DNA from: Acidobacteriota bacterium
Lineage (GTDB): Bacteria; Acidobacteriota; Terriglobia; Terriglobales; Acidobacteriaceae
Assembly: GCA_013289795.1 (NCBI GenBank)
Contig: JABCZH010000007.1
Coordinates: 186,001 to 250,000 of the forward strand
Direction of reading: 5' to 3'
Length of the DNA stretch: 64,000 nucleotides
Part shown: piece after piece, positions 35,158-43,264 of the stretch
How the letters are laid out: the number at the start of each line of letters is the position of its first letter
Numbering within the stretch: position 1 is the stretch's first letter
Position numbers and translations under genes: made by a program
The notes under the pieces: model-generated
What the model was told of the DNA's origin: nothing
The model's database searches: none
What the model saw: only the letters and a program-made list of their open reading frames with translations

Positions 35158-35621
35158 ATGCCAGTAATGGGTTGGGCTAGGATACGTTCTGACCTCTTTA
35201 ACCCCCGTAAGCGTCTTCCCCTGGTTCGAATTGTCTCCATTACGGCCCTGGTCCTCCTGTTATCCGGTTGGACTTCCTGCAATGGGATGTTTGTGTTCAA
35301 CAGTTGTCAAGGCTCGGTTCCTCAGCCCCAACTTACTTCTCTCTCGCCAAACACTGCTCCAGGCGACGCAGAATCAGTCCTGTTAATCGTGAATGGAAAC
35401 GGCTTCGTTCCCCAGTCGCAGATCACGTGGAACGGAAGCGCACTGCAAACGACGTTCGTGGACTCACGCCATCTTCAGACCACGATTAGCAGACCTTCGA
35501 TTCATTTGCCGGCTCAGCGGGGAGCACGGTGACGATATCTGTGGAGTCTCTGCGATCGGTTACTGATTTGGGATGCCCGATCGGCGGAAACTCAACCACC
35601 CTGGTTCTAGTCATCAACTAG
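35158..35621 (+). pseudogene. IPT/TIG-domain secreted protein broken by a one-base frameshift
   Basis: The first frame (ATG at 35158) gives a signal-anchor (SITALVLLLSGWTSC) then the start of an IPT/TIG immunoglobulin-like domain: PQLTSLSPNTAPGDAESVLLIVNGNGFVPQSQ, followed by ITWNGSAL and LQTTIS. It then runs into a stop at 35532. Continuing from 35493 in the next frame gives TFDSFAGSAGSTVTISV and, after the domain's last strand, NSTTLVLVIN and a stop at 35619-35621, completing the domain naturally. One missing base near 35491 explains both. It may be a true pseudogene or a sequencing error. Confidence 0.75.
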
Positions 35622-35744
35622 AGGAGTTCACAGACATGCATTTTCGCTATTGCTTTCCCGCGCGCCAGAGTATTAACATTTCCCACACTGGGATTTGACC
35701 ACCCTCGAAACCGCGCTCCGTCACTGAATTGGAGGCACCCTCGT

Positions 35745-37025
35745 ATGCTCCGCAAGAAATCTCCTAGCACACTGCACAGCGTATCTCTCGTAGTTCTAAC
35801 TCTTCTGGCGACTGCTGCCTGGGGTCAGAGAAAAGTTCTTTACAGTTTTGCCGGCGGGGCGGATGGCAGCGGGCCCGCAGGCCTGATTAGTGATTCTTCC
35901 GGCAACCTGTACGGCACGACCGAACTCGGAGGCAGCCAGGCGGGCCAGTGCCTGTCGATCGGCGGATGCGGCGTGGTTTTTGAGCTGACGCCTAACTCCG
36001 ATGGCACATGGACTGACCACACAATCCACACCTTCGTCGGTGGTTCCGATGGGATCCAGCCTCACGGCAGCCTCGTCCTCGATAGCGCCGGCAATCTCTT
36101 TGGTACGACCATCTACGGCGGAACCGGCTGTGGTGGTTTCTACAATTGCGGCACGGTGTACGAGCTGTCGCCGGATGGAAAAGGATCATGGACCGAGACC
36201 ATCATTTACAACTTCCAGGGTGGAACCGACGGCAATTATCCGCAGGCTGGTCTGGTCGCTAATGGCGGGAACTTTTACGGTACAACCGGATACGGTGCCA
36301 ACACCGGCTGCAATGGCTTGGGATGCGGCACGGTATTCGAACTGACGCCGGGTCAGAACGGAACCTGGACTGAGCATATCCTTTATGCGTTTCAAGATGG
36401 TGCGGACGGAGGAGAACCGGGATCAGCGGTCGCATTCGATACCGCGGGCAATCTCTACGGAACCACCGCAATCGGTGGAATCCTGACCTGTAACCCTCCC
36501 TACGGATGCGGCGCTATCTATAAGCTTGCGCCCAGTCCCGGCGCTTGGACGGAAAGCGTCCTGCACACTTTCGACTGCGGCAAGACCGGATGCTTCCCCA
36601 GCACCGGTGTGGCGATTGATGGCAGCGGCAACCTGTTTGGAAACGTCATCGGCGGCCCTCGCGGATACGGACTCGTATTCATGTTGAGCCAATCAACTGG
36701 GACGCTCACCGTGCTGCACTCTTTCGATCTCGTGCACGGAGCTGAGCCGGGATCTACGCCGATGTTCGACGCAGCGGGCAGACTTTATGGCACGACAGGC
36801 ATCGGGGGACGAGAGAACCAGTTTTGCAATAACGGCTGCGGCGGCGTCTTTCGCCTGGAGCAGGTCGGGAACGGTCTCGCTTATAGCTTCGTCGGTCTCG
36901 GACCTCCCTCTAACGGCGCGGGTCCCGGAGGCAGCTTGATCTTCGACGCTCTCGGCAATGTCTACGGAACCGCCGGTGCAGATGGCGCGGGCGGGGGCAC
37001 GGTATTCGAGATCACCGTACACTGA
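35745..37025 (+). CDS. Secreted tandem-repeat (GloVer-type) protein
   Basis: The 426-residue product has a signal peptide followed by about ten tandem repeats of 35-45 residues. Typical units contain GGSDGIQPHGSLVLDSAGNLFGTTIYGG, here split by loops with GCGTVYELSP, a pattern known as the choice-of-anchor GloVer or TIGR03803 repeat, frequent in Acidobacteria and Verrucomicrobia and thought to form a propeller-like surface domain. No C-terminal anchor motif is obvious. It lies just after the broken TIG gene on the same strand. Function is unknown. Confidence 0.9.
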   Translation: MLRKKSPSTLHSVSLVVLTLLATAAWGQRKVLYSFAGGADGSGPAGLISDSSGNLYGTTELGGSQAGQCLSIGGCGVVFELTPNSDGTWTDHTIHTFVGGSDGIQPHGSLVLDSAGNLFGTTIYGGTGCGGFYNCGTVYELSPDGKGSWTETIIYNFQGGTDGNYPQAGLVANGGNFYGTTGYGANTGCNGLGCGTVFELTPGQNGTWTEHILYAFQDGADGGEPGSAVAFDTAGNLYGTTAIGGILTCNPPYGCGAIYKLAPSPGAWTESVLHTFDCGKTGCFPSTGVAIDGSGNLFGNVIGGPRGYGLVFMLSQSTGTLTVLHSFDLVHGAEPGSTPMFDAAGRLYGTTGIGGRENQFCNNGCGGVFRLEQVGNGLAYSFVGLGPPSNGAGPGGSLIFDALGNVYGTAGADGAGGGTVFEITVH

Positions 37026-37395
37026 ACGTGGCAACTGGAGGGCGTCCGGCTCCTGACCGGACGCCCTTCGGTAAAACTGCGGTCATGCCAGTGACGCAGC
37101 CGAATGCCGCGTAGCCACCTCCCGGTTCTCCATCCTTGCTGTCTTTGTGTTTAGGCGCACACATCGTGGGCGTGTTTCTGACCCCTCGCCTGCTACTCTT
37201 ATGTCGCACTCGCAGTTATGAAAGTAGCTTGACCCACGAATGAAGATTCAATCTGGAGTGAAGCGTGCCAACGTCAACAAAGAAAAGCTGCCGGAGTATC
37301 CGGCACCGGCGGTAGGAAAATAAGGAGATACAGAATCGACACATTTTTGAGTGCCACCAAGTCTTCCTGACGCTCAGCATGAGGGCGGAAAAATA
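37026..37395. other. Intergenic region of 370 bases with two hairpins and no gene
   Basis: The first part holds the hairpin at 37039-37065. A small hairpin with six-base arms TGCCGG and CCGGCA lies at 37289-37305. I see no RNA family, promoter pair or small gene with a ribosome binding site; the longer frames here are upstream extensions or shadows of the GAF gene. Confidence 0.5.
37039..37065 (+). terminator. Probable terminator hairpin after the GloVer-repeat gene
   Basis: Ten-base perfect arms GGGCGTCCGG and CCGGACGCCC with a seven-base loop lie 14 bases after the stop. The expected T-run is missing (TTCGGTAAAA follows), so it may be a processing hairpin or a terminator that works without it. 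Confidence 0.5.
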
Positions 37396-37863
37396 ATGCT
37401 TGTGCATGAAGAACTTCTCCGGGAATTTCAGGACTTCGCCTTGGCCGCTCTTACGGTCCAGTCGCTTATGGAGCGTGTCGCCCAGCGCCTCCACGAAAAG
37501 ATGACGCGCTACAACTGGGTCGGCTTTTATCTCCTCGACCCGGCCGACCCCGGCTTCCTGCTGGTCGGCCCTTTCGTCGGCAGCTTTGCGCCCAATGCCC
37601 GCATTCCCCTCAGCACAGGACTCTGTGGCGCCGCCGCCAGCAGCGGGCAGATCGTGGTTGTGCATGACGTTTCGACGGATCCGCGTTATCTTTCGGGATC
37701 GCCCATGGTGAAGTGTGAAATTGTTGTTCCCATCTTCGTGAAGAACAAGCTCGCTGCGGAGCTCGATGTCGAGAGCTATTTCGCCGGCACCTTCACGAAA
37801 CCGGAACAGGATTTTGTCGAAGCCTGCGCCAAATTAGTTGGAAAGTATCTGGGGAAAGCGTAG
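37396..37863 (+). CDS. GAF-domain protein related to free methionine-R-sulfoxide reductase
   Basis: The 155-residue protein is a single GAF domain with WVGFYLLDPADPGFLLVGPF, ARIPLSTGLCG and KCEIVVPIFVKNKLAAELDV, the arrangement of fRMsr-type GAF proteins. Aligning by eye with E. coli YebR from memory, only the GLCG Cys is retained; the catalytic Cys position in the HIACD segment is occupied by Gly in YLSGS, and the other is absent, although a Cys occurs in KCEIV. So it may be a sensor or an altered enzyme rather than a standard reductase. The ATG at 37396 is chosen because the frame upstream is not conserved. Confidence 0.85.
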   Translation: MLVHEELLREFQDFALAALTVQSLMERVAQRLHEKMTRYNWVGFYLLDPADPGFLLVGPFVGSFAPNARIPLSTGLCGAAASSGQIVVVHDVSTDPRYLSGSPMVKCEIVVPIFVKNKLAAELDVESYFAGTFTKPEQDFVEACAKLVGKYLGKA

Positions 37864-37898
37864 TCGGCTGACGATTGTCGCGTGCCGGCGTTGGCGGC

Positions 37899-37932
37899 CA
37901 ATAAAAGAAGCCTCCGGCTTGCGCCGGAGGCT
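37899..37932 (-). terminator. Rho-independent terminator for the coiled-coil gene (minus strand)
   Basis: Ten-base perfect arms AGCCTCCGGC (37909-37918) and GCCGGAGGCT (37923-37932) enclose a four-base loop. On the minus strand the hairpin is followed by TTCTTTTATT. It lies 18 bases after the stop of the coiled-coil protein gene and may also block readthrough of the converging GAF gene. Confidence 0.82.
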
Positions 37933-37949
37933 GTGACCGACGCCGCGGT

Positions 37950-38594
37950 TTACTGCTGAGGCTCCGGCTGGACGGCTTCGCGCGACGACGACGGTACGCC
38001 CGACTTGCGGGCCTCTTCCTGCATGTCCGTCATCTGCTGCTTGGCTTCGTCCAGGGCTTTCTGTTTGTCGGCAATCTTCTGCTTGTAGTCCGAGTCTTCC
38101 TTGTCCCACGCCGCCTGGTTGCGCAGGCGGTCGCCGGCATCCGCATAGAATGCGGCTGCACGCACGCGGTACTCGCGCTGGTCCACATCCAGTTCACGCG
38201 TCAAGAGGTCAACCTGGGATTGCTGCGTATTGATTTTCTGCTGCCACTGGTCGTAAACCACCTGCCGTTGTTCCTGCGTTTGCCCAGGTTGCACGGTCAT
38301 CTTGTCCGTCGGAGTCGCCGCCGCTGGCGATTCACTCAGCGGCGCGTCCGATGCCTCAACCGAAGCTGTGGCTCCATTTCCCACGACACTGATCTTGTCG
38401 TCTTTGGGAAGGTTATCGTTATCGAACTTCTTGGCGGCCGCCTGTTGTGGCTTCTTGTCCTTCTTCACCGCACGGGCGTAGCTGCCCAGGGAGGGTTCCT
38501 GCGCGTTTGTGCTTACGTCTTGCGCATTCGCGACGCCAGTCAGCAGCCCCGACATCAGAATTCCAGCCAGCAATGCAAACAGTGTACGTTTCAT
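37950..38594 (-). CDS. Secreted coiled-coil protein of unknown function
   Basis: The 214-residue product begins with a signal peptide (LFALLAGILMSGLLTGVANAQ). A disordered Lys/Ala/Pro-rich part is followed, from about residue 105, by a long charged coiled coil: VVYDQWQQKINTQQSQVDLL, EYRVRAAAFYADAGDRLRNQ and DYKQKIADKQKALDEAKQQM. No enzyme motif is seen. The ATG at 38594 has GGATGGAG upstream, which decides the start. It lies 62 bases downstream of the PAS/kinase-like gene on the same strand. Confidence 0.75.
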   Translation of the reverse strand: MKRTLFALLAGILMSGLLTGVANAQDVSTNAQEPSLGSYARAVKKDKKPQQAAAKKFDNDNLPKDDKISVVGNGATASVEASDAPLSESPAAATPTDKMTVQPGQTQEQRQVVYDQWQQKINTQQSQVDLLTRELDVDQREYRVRAAAFYADAGDRLRNQAAWDKEDSDYKQKIADKQKALDEAKQQMTDMQEEARKSGVPSSSREAVQPEPQQ

Positions 38595-38656
38595 GGTTGC
38601 TCCATCCTTATTTGCCGTCTCCCCGCGTCTATTCGGAAGAATCGGCGTCAATCAAA

Positions 38657-39517
38657 TCAAGCTTCAGCAGCACGGCTTGCCTCTCTCGCGCCTGTCAGAA
38701 ATCCACCAATTCTGTGGTCCAATTGGGCTGCTTCTAAAATGATGTCCTCGGCCAACTGTTGCGTCTGCTCGGGATTACGCCCGGTTGCGAGTTGCTGCGC
38801 GTATCCTGAGATGGTCGCCACCGAAGTGCGTAAGGCCAGCGCCATTTCGGCGGACACTTCCCCGTGCAGTTCCTGCTGCTGTTGGATCTCCACCATTTCG
38901 GTCTTGTCGTTGATCAGACAAGCCGCTCCCAGGGTGTCTCCCGCGGGCGCAAACACCGGAGTCATCGTGACATCGAGGATGCGGTGTTCGCCCGCCGGCG
39001 TGGCGTAGTGAGCGTGCAAGCCTCGGGCCAGAACCTCGCCGTGCAAGGCCGCCTGAATCGCTTCGGTGAGTGTGGATGGTAATCCCTCCGCCGGAGCCAG
39101 CGTTGCCTCGCGAAAAATCTCGTGCGCGCTCATTCCCGCCAGCGATGCGAATCCCAGAATCTGCCGGGCCGCGGTATTGGCCTGGCGCACCAAGCCATTT
39201 GCGGCGAAAAACATGACGCCGCTGGGCAGCCGCGAAAGTACTGCTGCGCTGATGTTCTCTGATGCCTTGGCCCGCCGCCGTTCCGCCTGCTGAGCGGTCG
39301 CTAACTCATACTTCTGCTGTTTCAATTGCTGGATCACCGCATTGTAGGCGTGCATCGGGAACTGTTCCGGTTCCGGCCGCGCGTCGTCAAGCGACCCCGC
39401 TTCCGTAAACATGCGGCGCAAACGGCGCACCAGCACGACTCCCACTACGCAGACGAAACCCGAAACGAACAGCGCGAACACCACCCGCATCACCATGGGA
39501 TTGCTCAACACTTTCAC
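38657..39517 (-). CDS. PAS protein with degenerate histidine-kinase dimerisation domain, no ATPase
   Basis: The 286-residue protein has one N-terminal membrane helix, a linker helix, a PAS domain from about residue 95 to 205 (LPSGVMFFAANGLVRQANTAARQILGF), and a helix pair resembling HisKA. Its H-box reads EMALALRTSV, where the phospho-accepting His would be residue 227 but is Leu, and no HATPase domain follows. It cannot autophosphorylate by the known mechanism. Its start overlaps the stop of pilD by four bases, so a link to type IV pilus or type II secretion control is inferred. Confidence 0.85.
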   Translation of the reverse strand: MKVLSNPMVMRVVFALFVSGFVCVVGVVLVRRLRRMFTEAGSLDDARPEPEQFPMHAYNAVIQQLKQQKYELATAQQAERRRAKASENISAAVLSRLPSGVMFFAANGLVRQANTAARQILGFASLAGMSAHEIFREATLAPAEGLPSTLTEAIQAALHGEVLARGLHAHYATPAGEHRILDVTMTPVFAPAGDTLGAACLINDKTEMVEIQQQQELHGEVSAEMALALRTSVATISGYAQQLATGRNPEQTQQLAEDIILEAAQLDHRIGGFLTGAREASRAAEA

Positions 39518-40434
39518 AGCAACCTCCAGTACCAGCGCAGAAACTGGTTGCCGAAAAAAAGCGCGATCATGGCCACACCACCCAGGAAGACTCCGAACGG
39601 CATGGGAAAGTGCCGCATGGCAATGTTGGCCGATCCCCAGGCCCGCCGTCGTGCCTCGCGGCCGGATTCATGGTTCCGTGTCATCCGCCGGTGGGTGCGT
39701 TTGAACCAAACTGCGGTCAGCGTCCACACCCCAAACAGCGAACCCGCGATCGATCCCGCAAAGATGGTGAAGATGGTCAGGCGCACTCCCAGAAACGCTC
39801 CCACCATCGCCATCAGCTTTACATCGCCGAAGCCCATGCCTTCCACTCCGCGGGCCCGCAGGTAGATGGCTCCGGCTCCGTAAATGAACGAGGCCCCAAC
39901 CACCGCTCCCGTCAGCCCATCCAGCAGCGACAGCCAGCGCCAGGAGGTGCTGAAAGCCGGCAGGGAAATCATTCCCGGCAAGAGCTGCGAAACCAAGTCG
40001 TTCACCGGAACCAGCAGACTGAACACCAGTCCGAAAGCCAGCCCGGTCAGCGTCATCTTGTCCGGCAAGAGCTGTGTTTCCGCGTCGGTAAAAATCAGCC
40101 CTAGCAGCAGAAAGCCCAGGGTGCAGTACTTGACGGTAGCCAGGGCGAACCCAAAATGCTGATAGCAGGCAAGGAAAAGCAATCCAGTCAGCAGTTCGAC
40201 CACCAGATATCGCGGCGAGATCCAGCTCCGGCAGTTTCGGCAGCGGCCCCGCAAAATCAGCCAGCTCAGAATGGGCACGTTATCGTAAAACCGAATCGGC
40301 GCTTTGCATTGCGGGCAGGCCGAGCCTGGGGCGATCGTGGACATCCCTCGTGGCAGCCGATAGATACACACATTCAGGAAGCTGCCAAAGGCCAGCCCCA
40401 GCGCAAACATCGCCAATGCCAATACCGGATCCAA
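39514..40434 (-). CDS. pilD: Prepilin peptidase (type IV leader peptidase, A24)
   Basis: PilD cleaves and N-methylates type IV prepilins and type II pseudopilins. The 306-residue membrane protein has the N-terminal domain with FLNVCIYRLPRGM, two CxxC pairs (CPQC and CRNC) for zinc, and the catalytic Asp motifs FTDAETQLLPD and GMGFGDVKLM. The usual eight helices are present. It is translationally coupled to the PAS protein gene. The partner pilus genes are outside the window. Confidence 0.95.
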   Translation of the reverse strand: MDPVLALAMFALGLAFGSFLNVCIYRLPRGMSTIAPGSACPQCKAPIRFYDNVPILSWLILRGRCRNCRSWISPRYLVVELLTGLLFLACYQHFGFALATVKYCTLGFLLLGLIFTDAETQLLPDKMTLTGLAFGLVFSLLVPVNDLVSQLLPGMISLPAFSTSWRWLSLLDGLTGAVVGASFIYGAGAIYLRARGVEGMGFGDVKLMAMVGAFLGVRLTIFTIFAGSIAGSLFGVWTLTAVWFKRTHRRMTRNHESGREARRRAWGSANIAMRHFPMPFGVFLGGVAMIALFFGNQFLRWYWRLL

Positions 40435-40479
40435 AGGTACCTTTGTCTAGAACGCAGATTTTCCTGCTGGTTTTGCTTG

Positions 40480-40485
40480 ATTATA
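40480..40485 (-). promoter_or_regulatory. Candidate -10 box upstream of pilD
   Basis: Read on the minus strand these bases are TATAAT, a perfect -10 sequence, 46 bases before the pilD start. No convincing -35 lies 16-18 bases upstream, so the call is tentative. Confidence 0.3.
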
Positions 40486-40598
40486 CGGGGCATCCCAGGC
40501 CGGGAAGCAGGGTACTAAAGGCGGTGTACAGAAGGTCAATGGGGCAAGGTCGCGGTGGGAATGGTTGTAAATTCCGTCCCATCCGCGTAGACACTGCT

Positions 40599-41684
40599 CT
40601 AGTTGTTCGGCCCAAGTTTTTGCCGCCCTGCGTCGGGCCCCTGGTTGGTTGCCACCACTGTCACTGGAGCTTGTAACGTGAAGTTCAACACCGTCTCTGA
40701 TGGCAGCTTGATCTGCTGGCCTTTAGTTGCGGCTTGGACGCCGCCACCTATGCCGCCCCCGGCCGCGGCCCCGATGGCCGCACCTTTTCCGCCGCCGGCG
40801 AGCGCGCCGATGATGGCTCCAATGCCCGCCCCGGCGCCGACTTTCTCAGCTGTGTTCTTGCCGCGCGAACTGCCCTCGCGCGTGTACTGATCGGTCTGCA
40901 CATTGTAGGTCTGACCGCCCGATGAGATGCTGTCCAGCTGCAAGATTACGACTGATTTTCCCGCGAACTTCCCCGCGCTTTTCACATCCGCCAGGTGGCC
41001 CTGCACGTCACTGCCCGAGGGAATCACGACCGCCCCGTCCTGGGTGATGGGAGCGTTCAGAGTGGCATGGAAGACATCTCCGAGCTGGTTCCTCTCACTA
41101 TCAATTGGATCGACCAGCCGTACCGACAAAACCGTGCCGTAAGGAACGGTCACTCTCTGCGGTGGAGGAGGTGGTGGGGGCGATGCAGGTTGCGGCGTGG
41201 GCGGTGGAATCACAACCGTCGAAACCGGTGCCGGAGCGGCCGCCGGCGCAGGTACTGCGGCGGCTGCCTCAGGTGGGTTGTCAGCGATCGCCGGTGAAGC
41301 GTCATCCTCCAATTTGCGTGGTTGAGGATGCTTCGTGGGTGACGGTTTGCGCTTCTCCCGCGCGGGCGGCGTTTGGGCGGTGTGAATCGGCGCCGGCGGC
41401 GCGACTTGCAGGTTGTTGACTACCTGCTTCACGCCGGCCTCGGAAGCCGCATACCGCGCTGCCGCATCGCGCTGGGCGTCGTTATCCACCGTACCTGATA
41501 GAGTCACGGTGCCGTTCGCGGCTTGCACCCCCAACTGCTTTCCTTGAAGACCAGAATCGGCGGTTAGCTTGGCCTGAATGTCACTCGCCATCTGCGCATC
41601 GCTTGGCGCTCCGGAACACCCCACACCTGCTGCCAGTGTAAGAATCAGTATCGCGTACAAGCAGAACGAAGCTCCAGCCTTCAT
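40599..41684 (-). CDS. BON-domain lipoprotein with Pro-rich linker and Gly-zipper C-terminus
   Basis: The 361-residue product has a lipoprotein signal with lipobox AGVGC, a BON domain at about residues 30-95 (AKLTADSGLQGKQLGVQAANG then VTLSGTVDNDAQ), a long Pro/Ala-rich linker, a beta domain with VTVPYGTVLSVRLVDPI, and a Gly-rich stretch AGAGIGAIIGALAGGGKGAAIGAAAGG near residues 290-320. BON domains bind phospholipid; the Gly-zipper may insert in a membrane. The combination suggests an outer-membrane stability factor. Confidence 0.85.
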   Translation of the reverse strand: MKAGASFCLYAILILTLAAGVGCSGAPSDAQMASDIQAKLTADSGLQGKQLGVQAANGTVTLSGTVDNDAQRDAAARYAASEAGVKQVVNNLQVAPPAPIHTAQTPPAREKRKPSPTKHPQPRKLEDDASPAIADNPPEAAAAVPAPAAAPAPVSTVVIPPPTPQPASPPPPPPPQRVTVPYGTVLSVRLVDPIDSERNQLGDVFHATLNAPITQDGAVVIPSGSDVQGHLADVKSAGKFAGKSVVILQLDSISSGGQTYNVQTDQYTREGSSRGKNTAEKVGAGAGIGAIIGALAGGGKGAAIGAAAGGGIGGGVQAATKGQQIKLPSETVLNFTLQAPVTVVATNQGPDAGRQKLGPNN

Positions 41685-41820
41685 AGAAAAACTCCCGCGT
41701 GGGCGTACCCCTCAGTAGGTAGTTTAGATGCAAGGCAGGCTTTGCTGGCGAGGAATTTTGCCCCTGGAGGTACGACGCTTAACCCAGCAGCAAACTTAGT
41801 GCTACCAACAAGTTATTGGC

Positions 41821-42402
41821 TCAGTCTGCAGGCCGTGCTTCGGCGGCAGCAGCGCGTGGATGAACGAATTTGTAGTCCAGGATACTGGCGGCCAGGCTGG
41901 TGTTTTCGACGTCGTCCTGTGCCTCTAGCGTTTCTTTGGTGCGGATGATTCGCCCCTGACAAAGCACGGTGCTGTTTTTCTGCCCCGAGATTTCTTCGGG
42001 CATTTCGAACACCATCTCCACCAGTGTGTTATCCGGGAAGCGCTGCGGACCCTGCAACAGTACTCCGGACTGGCTCAGGTTCCGGATGATGCCTTCCTGC
42101 CAGCCCCCCAGGTTCTTTACCCGGTAGCGGACTGGCGTATCCAGCTTGAGGCGGCGAGCCCGTGGAACCCATGTGGGCTTGCGAGAGTGGCTGCTGCGGC
42201 GTCGCGTAGTCGCTTCGGAAGCGCTTTCAGCCGCAGCTCGCTCCACGCGTTCGGTGCGGCGCATGGTCTTCCAGTCGTACTTGTACTCCACCGCACACAC
42301 CAGGCAGACCTGGTAGAAATCCCCGTCATTCCCCCGCCGCGGCCAGGAGAATTCGTGAGAGCAACGCCCTAACATAAGAACGTCCAATAACTTCTGAGGC
42401 AT
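41821..42402 (-). CDS. PilZ-domain protein
   Basis: The 193-residue protein has an N-terminal region with Cys pairs (RCSHEF and CLVCAVEY) that may bind zinc, an Arg/Ser-rich linker, and a C-terminal PilZ-like beta barrel: RRLKLDTPVRYRV, then GIIRNLSQSGVLLQGP, a good match to the D/N-x-S-x-x-G motif that binds cyclic di-GMP. An RxxxR arm precedes it weakly (RARR). It may relay cyclic-di-GMP to pilus or surface traits, in keeping with pilD and an HD-GYP protein in the window. Confidence 0.85.
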   Translation of the reverse strand: MPQKLLDVLMLGRCSHEFSWPRRGNDGDFYQVCLVCAVEYKYDWKTMRRTERVERAAAESASEATTRRRSSHSRKPTWVPRARRLKLDTPVRYRVKNLGGWQEGIIRNLSQSGVLLQGPQRFPDNTLVEMVFEMPEEISGQKNSTVLCQGRIIRTKETLEAQDDVENTSLAASILDYKFVHPRAAAAEARPAD

Positions 42403-42518
42403 GTTGGTCTTTCTCCGTGGGTCACCGGAAAGGCCATCATCTTACGGGCCGCCAAGTTTGGGAAGGTTACTAACGTGCTTTGCCAATGGCGAACCGGCGA
42501 CCGCCTCAACGTCGAGGT

Positions 42519-42547
42519 CTAACGGTGTGAACAGGAGTGAATATAAT
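42519..42547 (+). promoter_or_regulatory. Candidate sigma-70 promoter for mobA
   Basis: CTAACG (42519-42524) is followed after 17 bases by a perfect TATAAT (42542-42547). Transcription from about 42554 would give a 90-base leader before the mobA ATG at 42644. Confidence 0.4.
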
Positions 42548-42643
42548 GCCTTTAAATTCATCGCTTTGTTCGCCCCTTGTACCCTCCGGCAGATTGACCC
42601 CGCAATCTCCTCGGACTACGATGTCAGCGGTTTTGAATCAACC

Positions 42644-43240
42644 ATGACCGATCTGACCGCGTTCCTCTTGGCGGGCGGCAAAAGCACTCGCATGGGCCGC
42701 GACAAAGCCTTCCTCCCGTGGGCGGACGGAACTCTTCTCTCTCATTCCCTGAAGTTGTTGGCTGCGCTTACGCCAAACGTGCGCATCGTCGGCGACCGAC
42801 AGAAGTTTACCAGCTTCGGTCGCGTGGTCGAGGACATCTACCGCGATCGCGGTCCCCTTGGAGGAATTCACGCTGCACTGTCGAGTACGATGACGGACTT
42901 GAACCTGATGCTGGCCGTCGATTTGCCCCTCATCGAACTCAACTTCCTGCAATTCATATTCGCTCTGGCGAGAGACACGGATGCAGTCGTCATCGTGCCT
43001 CGCGTAGATGGAGTCTCGCAGCCCCTGTGCGCGGTCTATCGCCGCGACTTTGTGCAAGTGGCGGAGCAGGCCCTCCAGGCGGGAAGGAACAAAATCGATG
43101 CCTTATTCTCGAAGGTCAAAGTCAGAATGATCGAAAATGACGAGTTGACGGGTGCCGGCTTTTCCGCGTCCATGTTTTGCAATCTGAATACCCCGGAGGA
43201 ATGGCAAGAGGAGCAACGCAGATCCCACCCGGCCACCTAG
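42644..43240 (+). CDS. mobA: Molybdenum cofactor guanylyltransferase (MobA)
   Basis: MobA links GMP to molybdopterin. The 198-residue protein has AFLLAGGKSTRMGRDKAFLP near the N-terminus, the nucleotide-binding signature, followed by RGPLGGIHAAL and LAVDLPLI, the metal-binding Asp. The length fits the family (about 190-200). I use the ATG at 42644, which begins directly at the conserved domain; the open frame extends upstream through the divergent promoter. No other molybdopterin genes are adjacent. Confidence 0.93.
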   Translation: MTDLTAFLLAGGKSTRMGRDKAFLPWADGTLLSHSLKLLAALTPNVRIVGDRQKFTSFGRVVEDIYRDRGPLGGIHAALSSTMTDLNLMLAVDLPLIELNFLQFIFALARDTDAVVIVPRVDGVSQPLCAVYRRDFVQVAEQALQAGRNKIDALFSKVKVRMIENDELTGAGFSASMFCNLNTPEEWQEEQRRSHPAT

Positions 43241-43264
43241 CCCCCCGAGCCTCATTCATTTATC

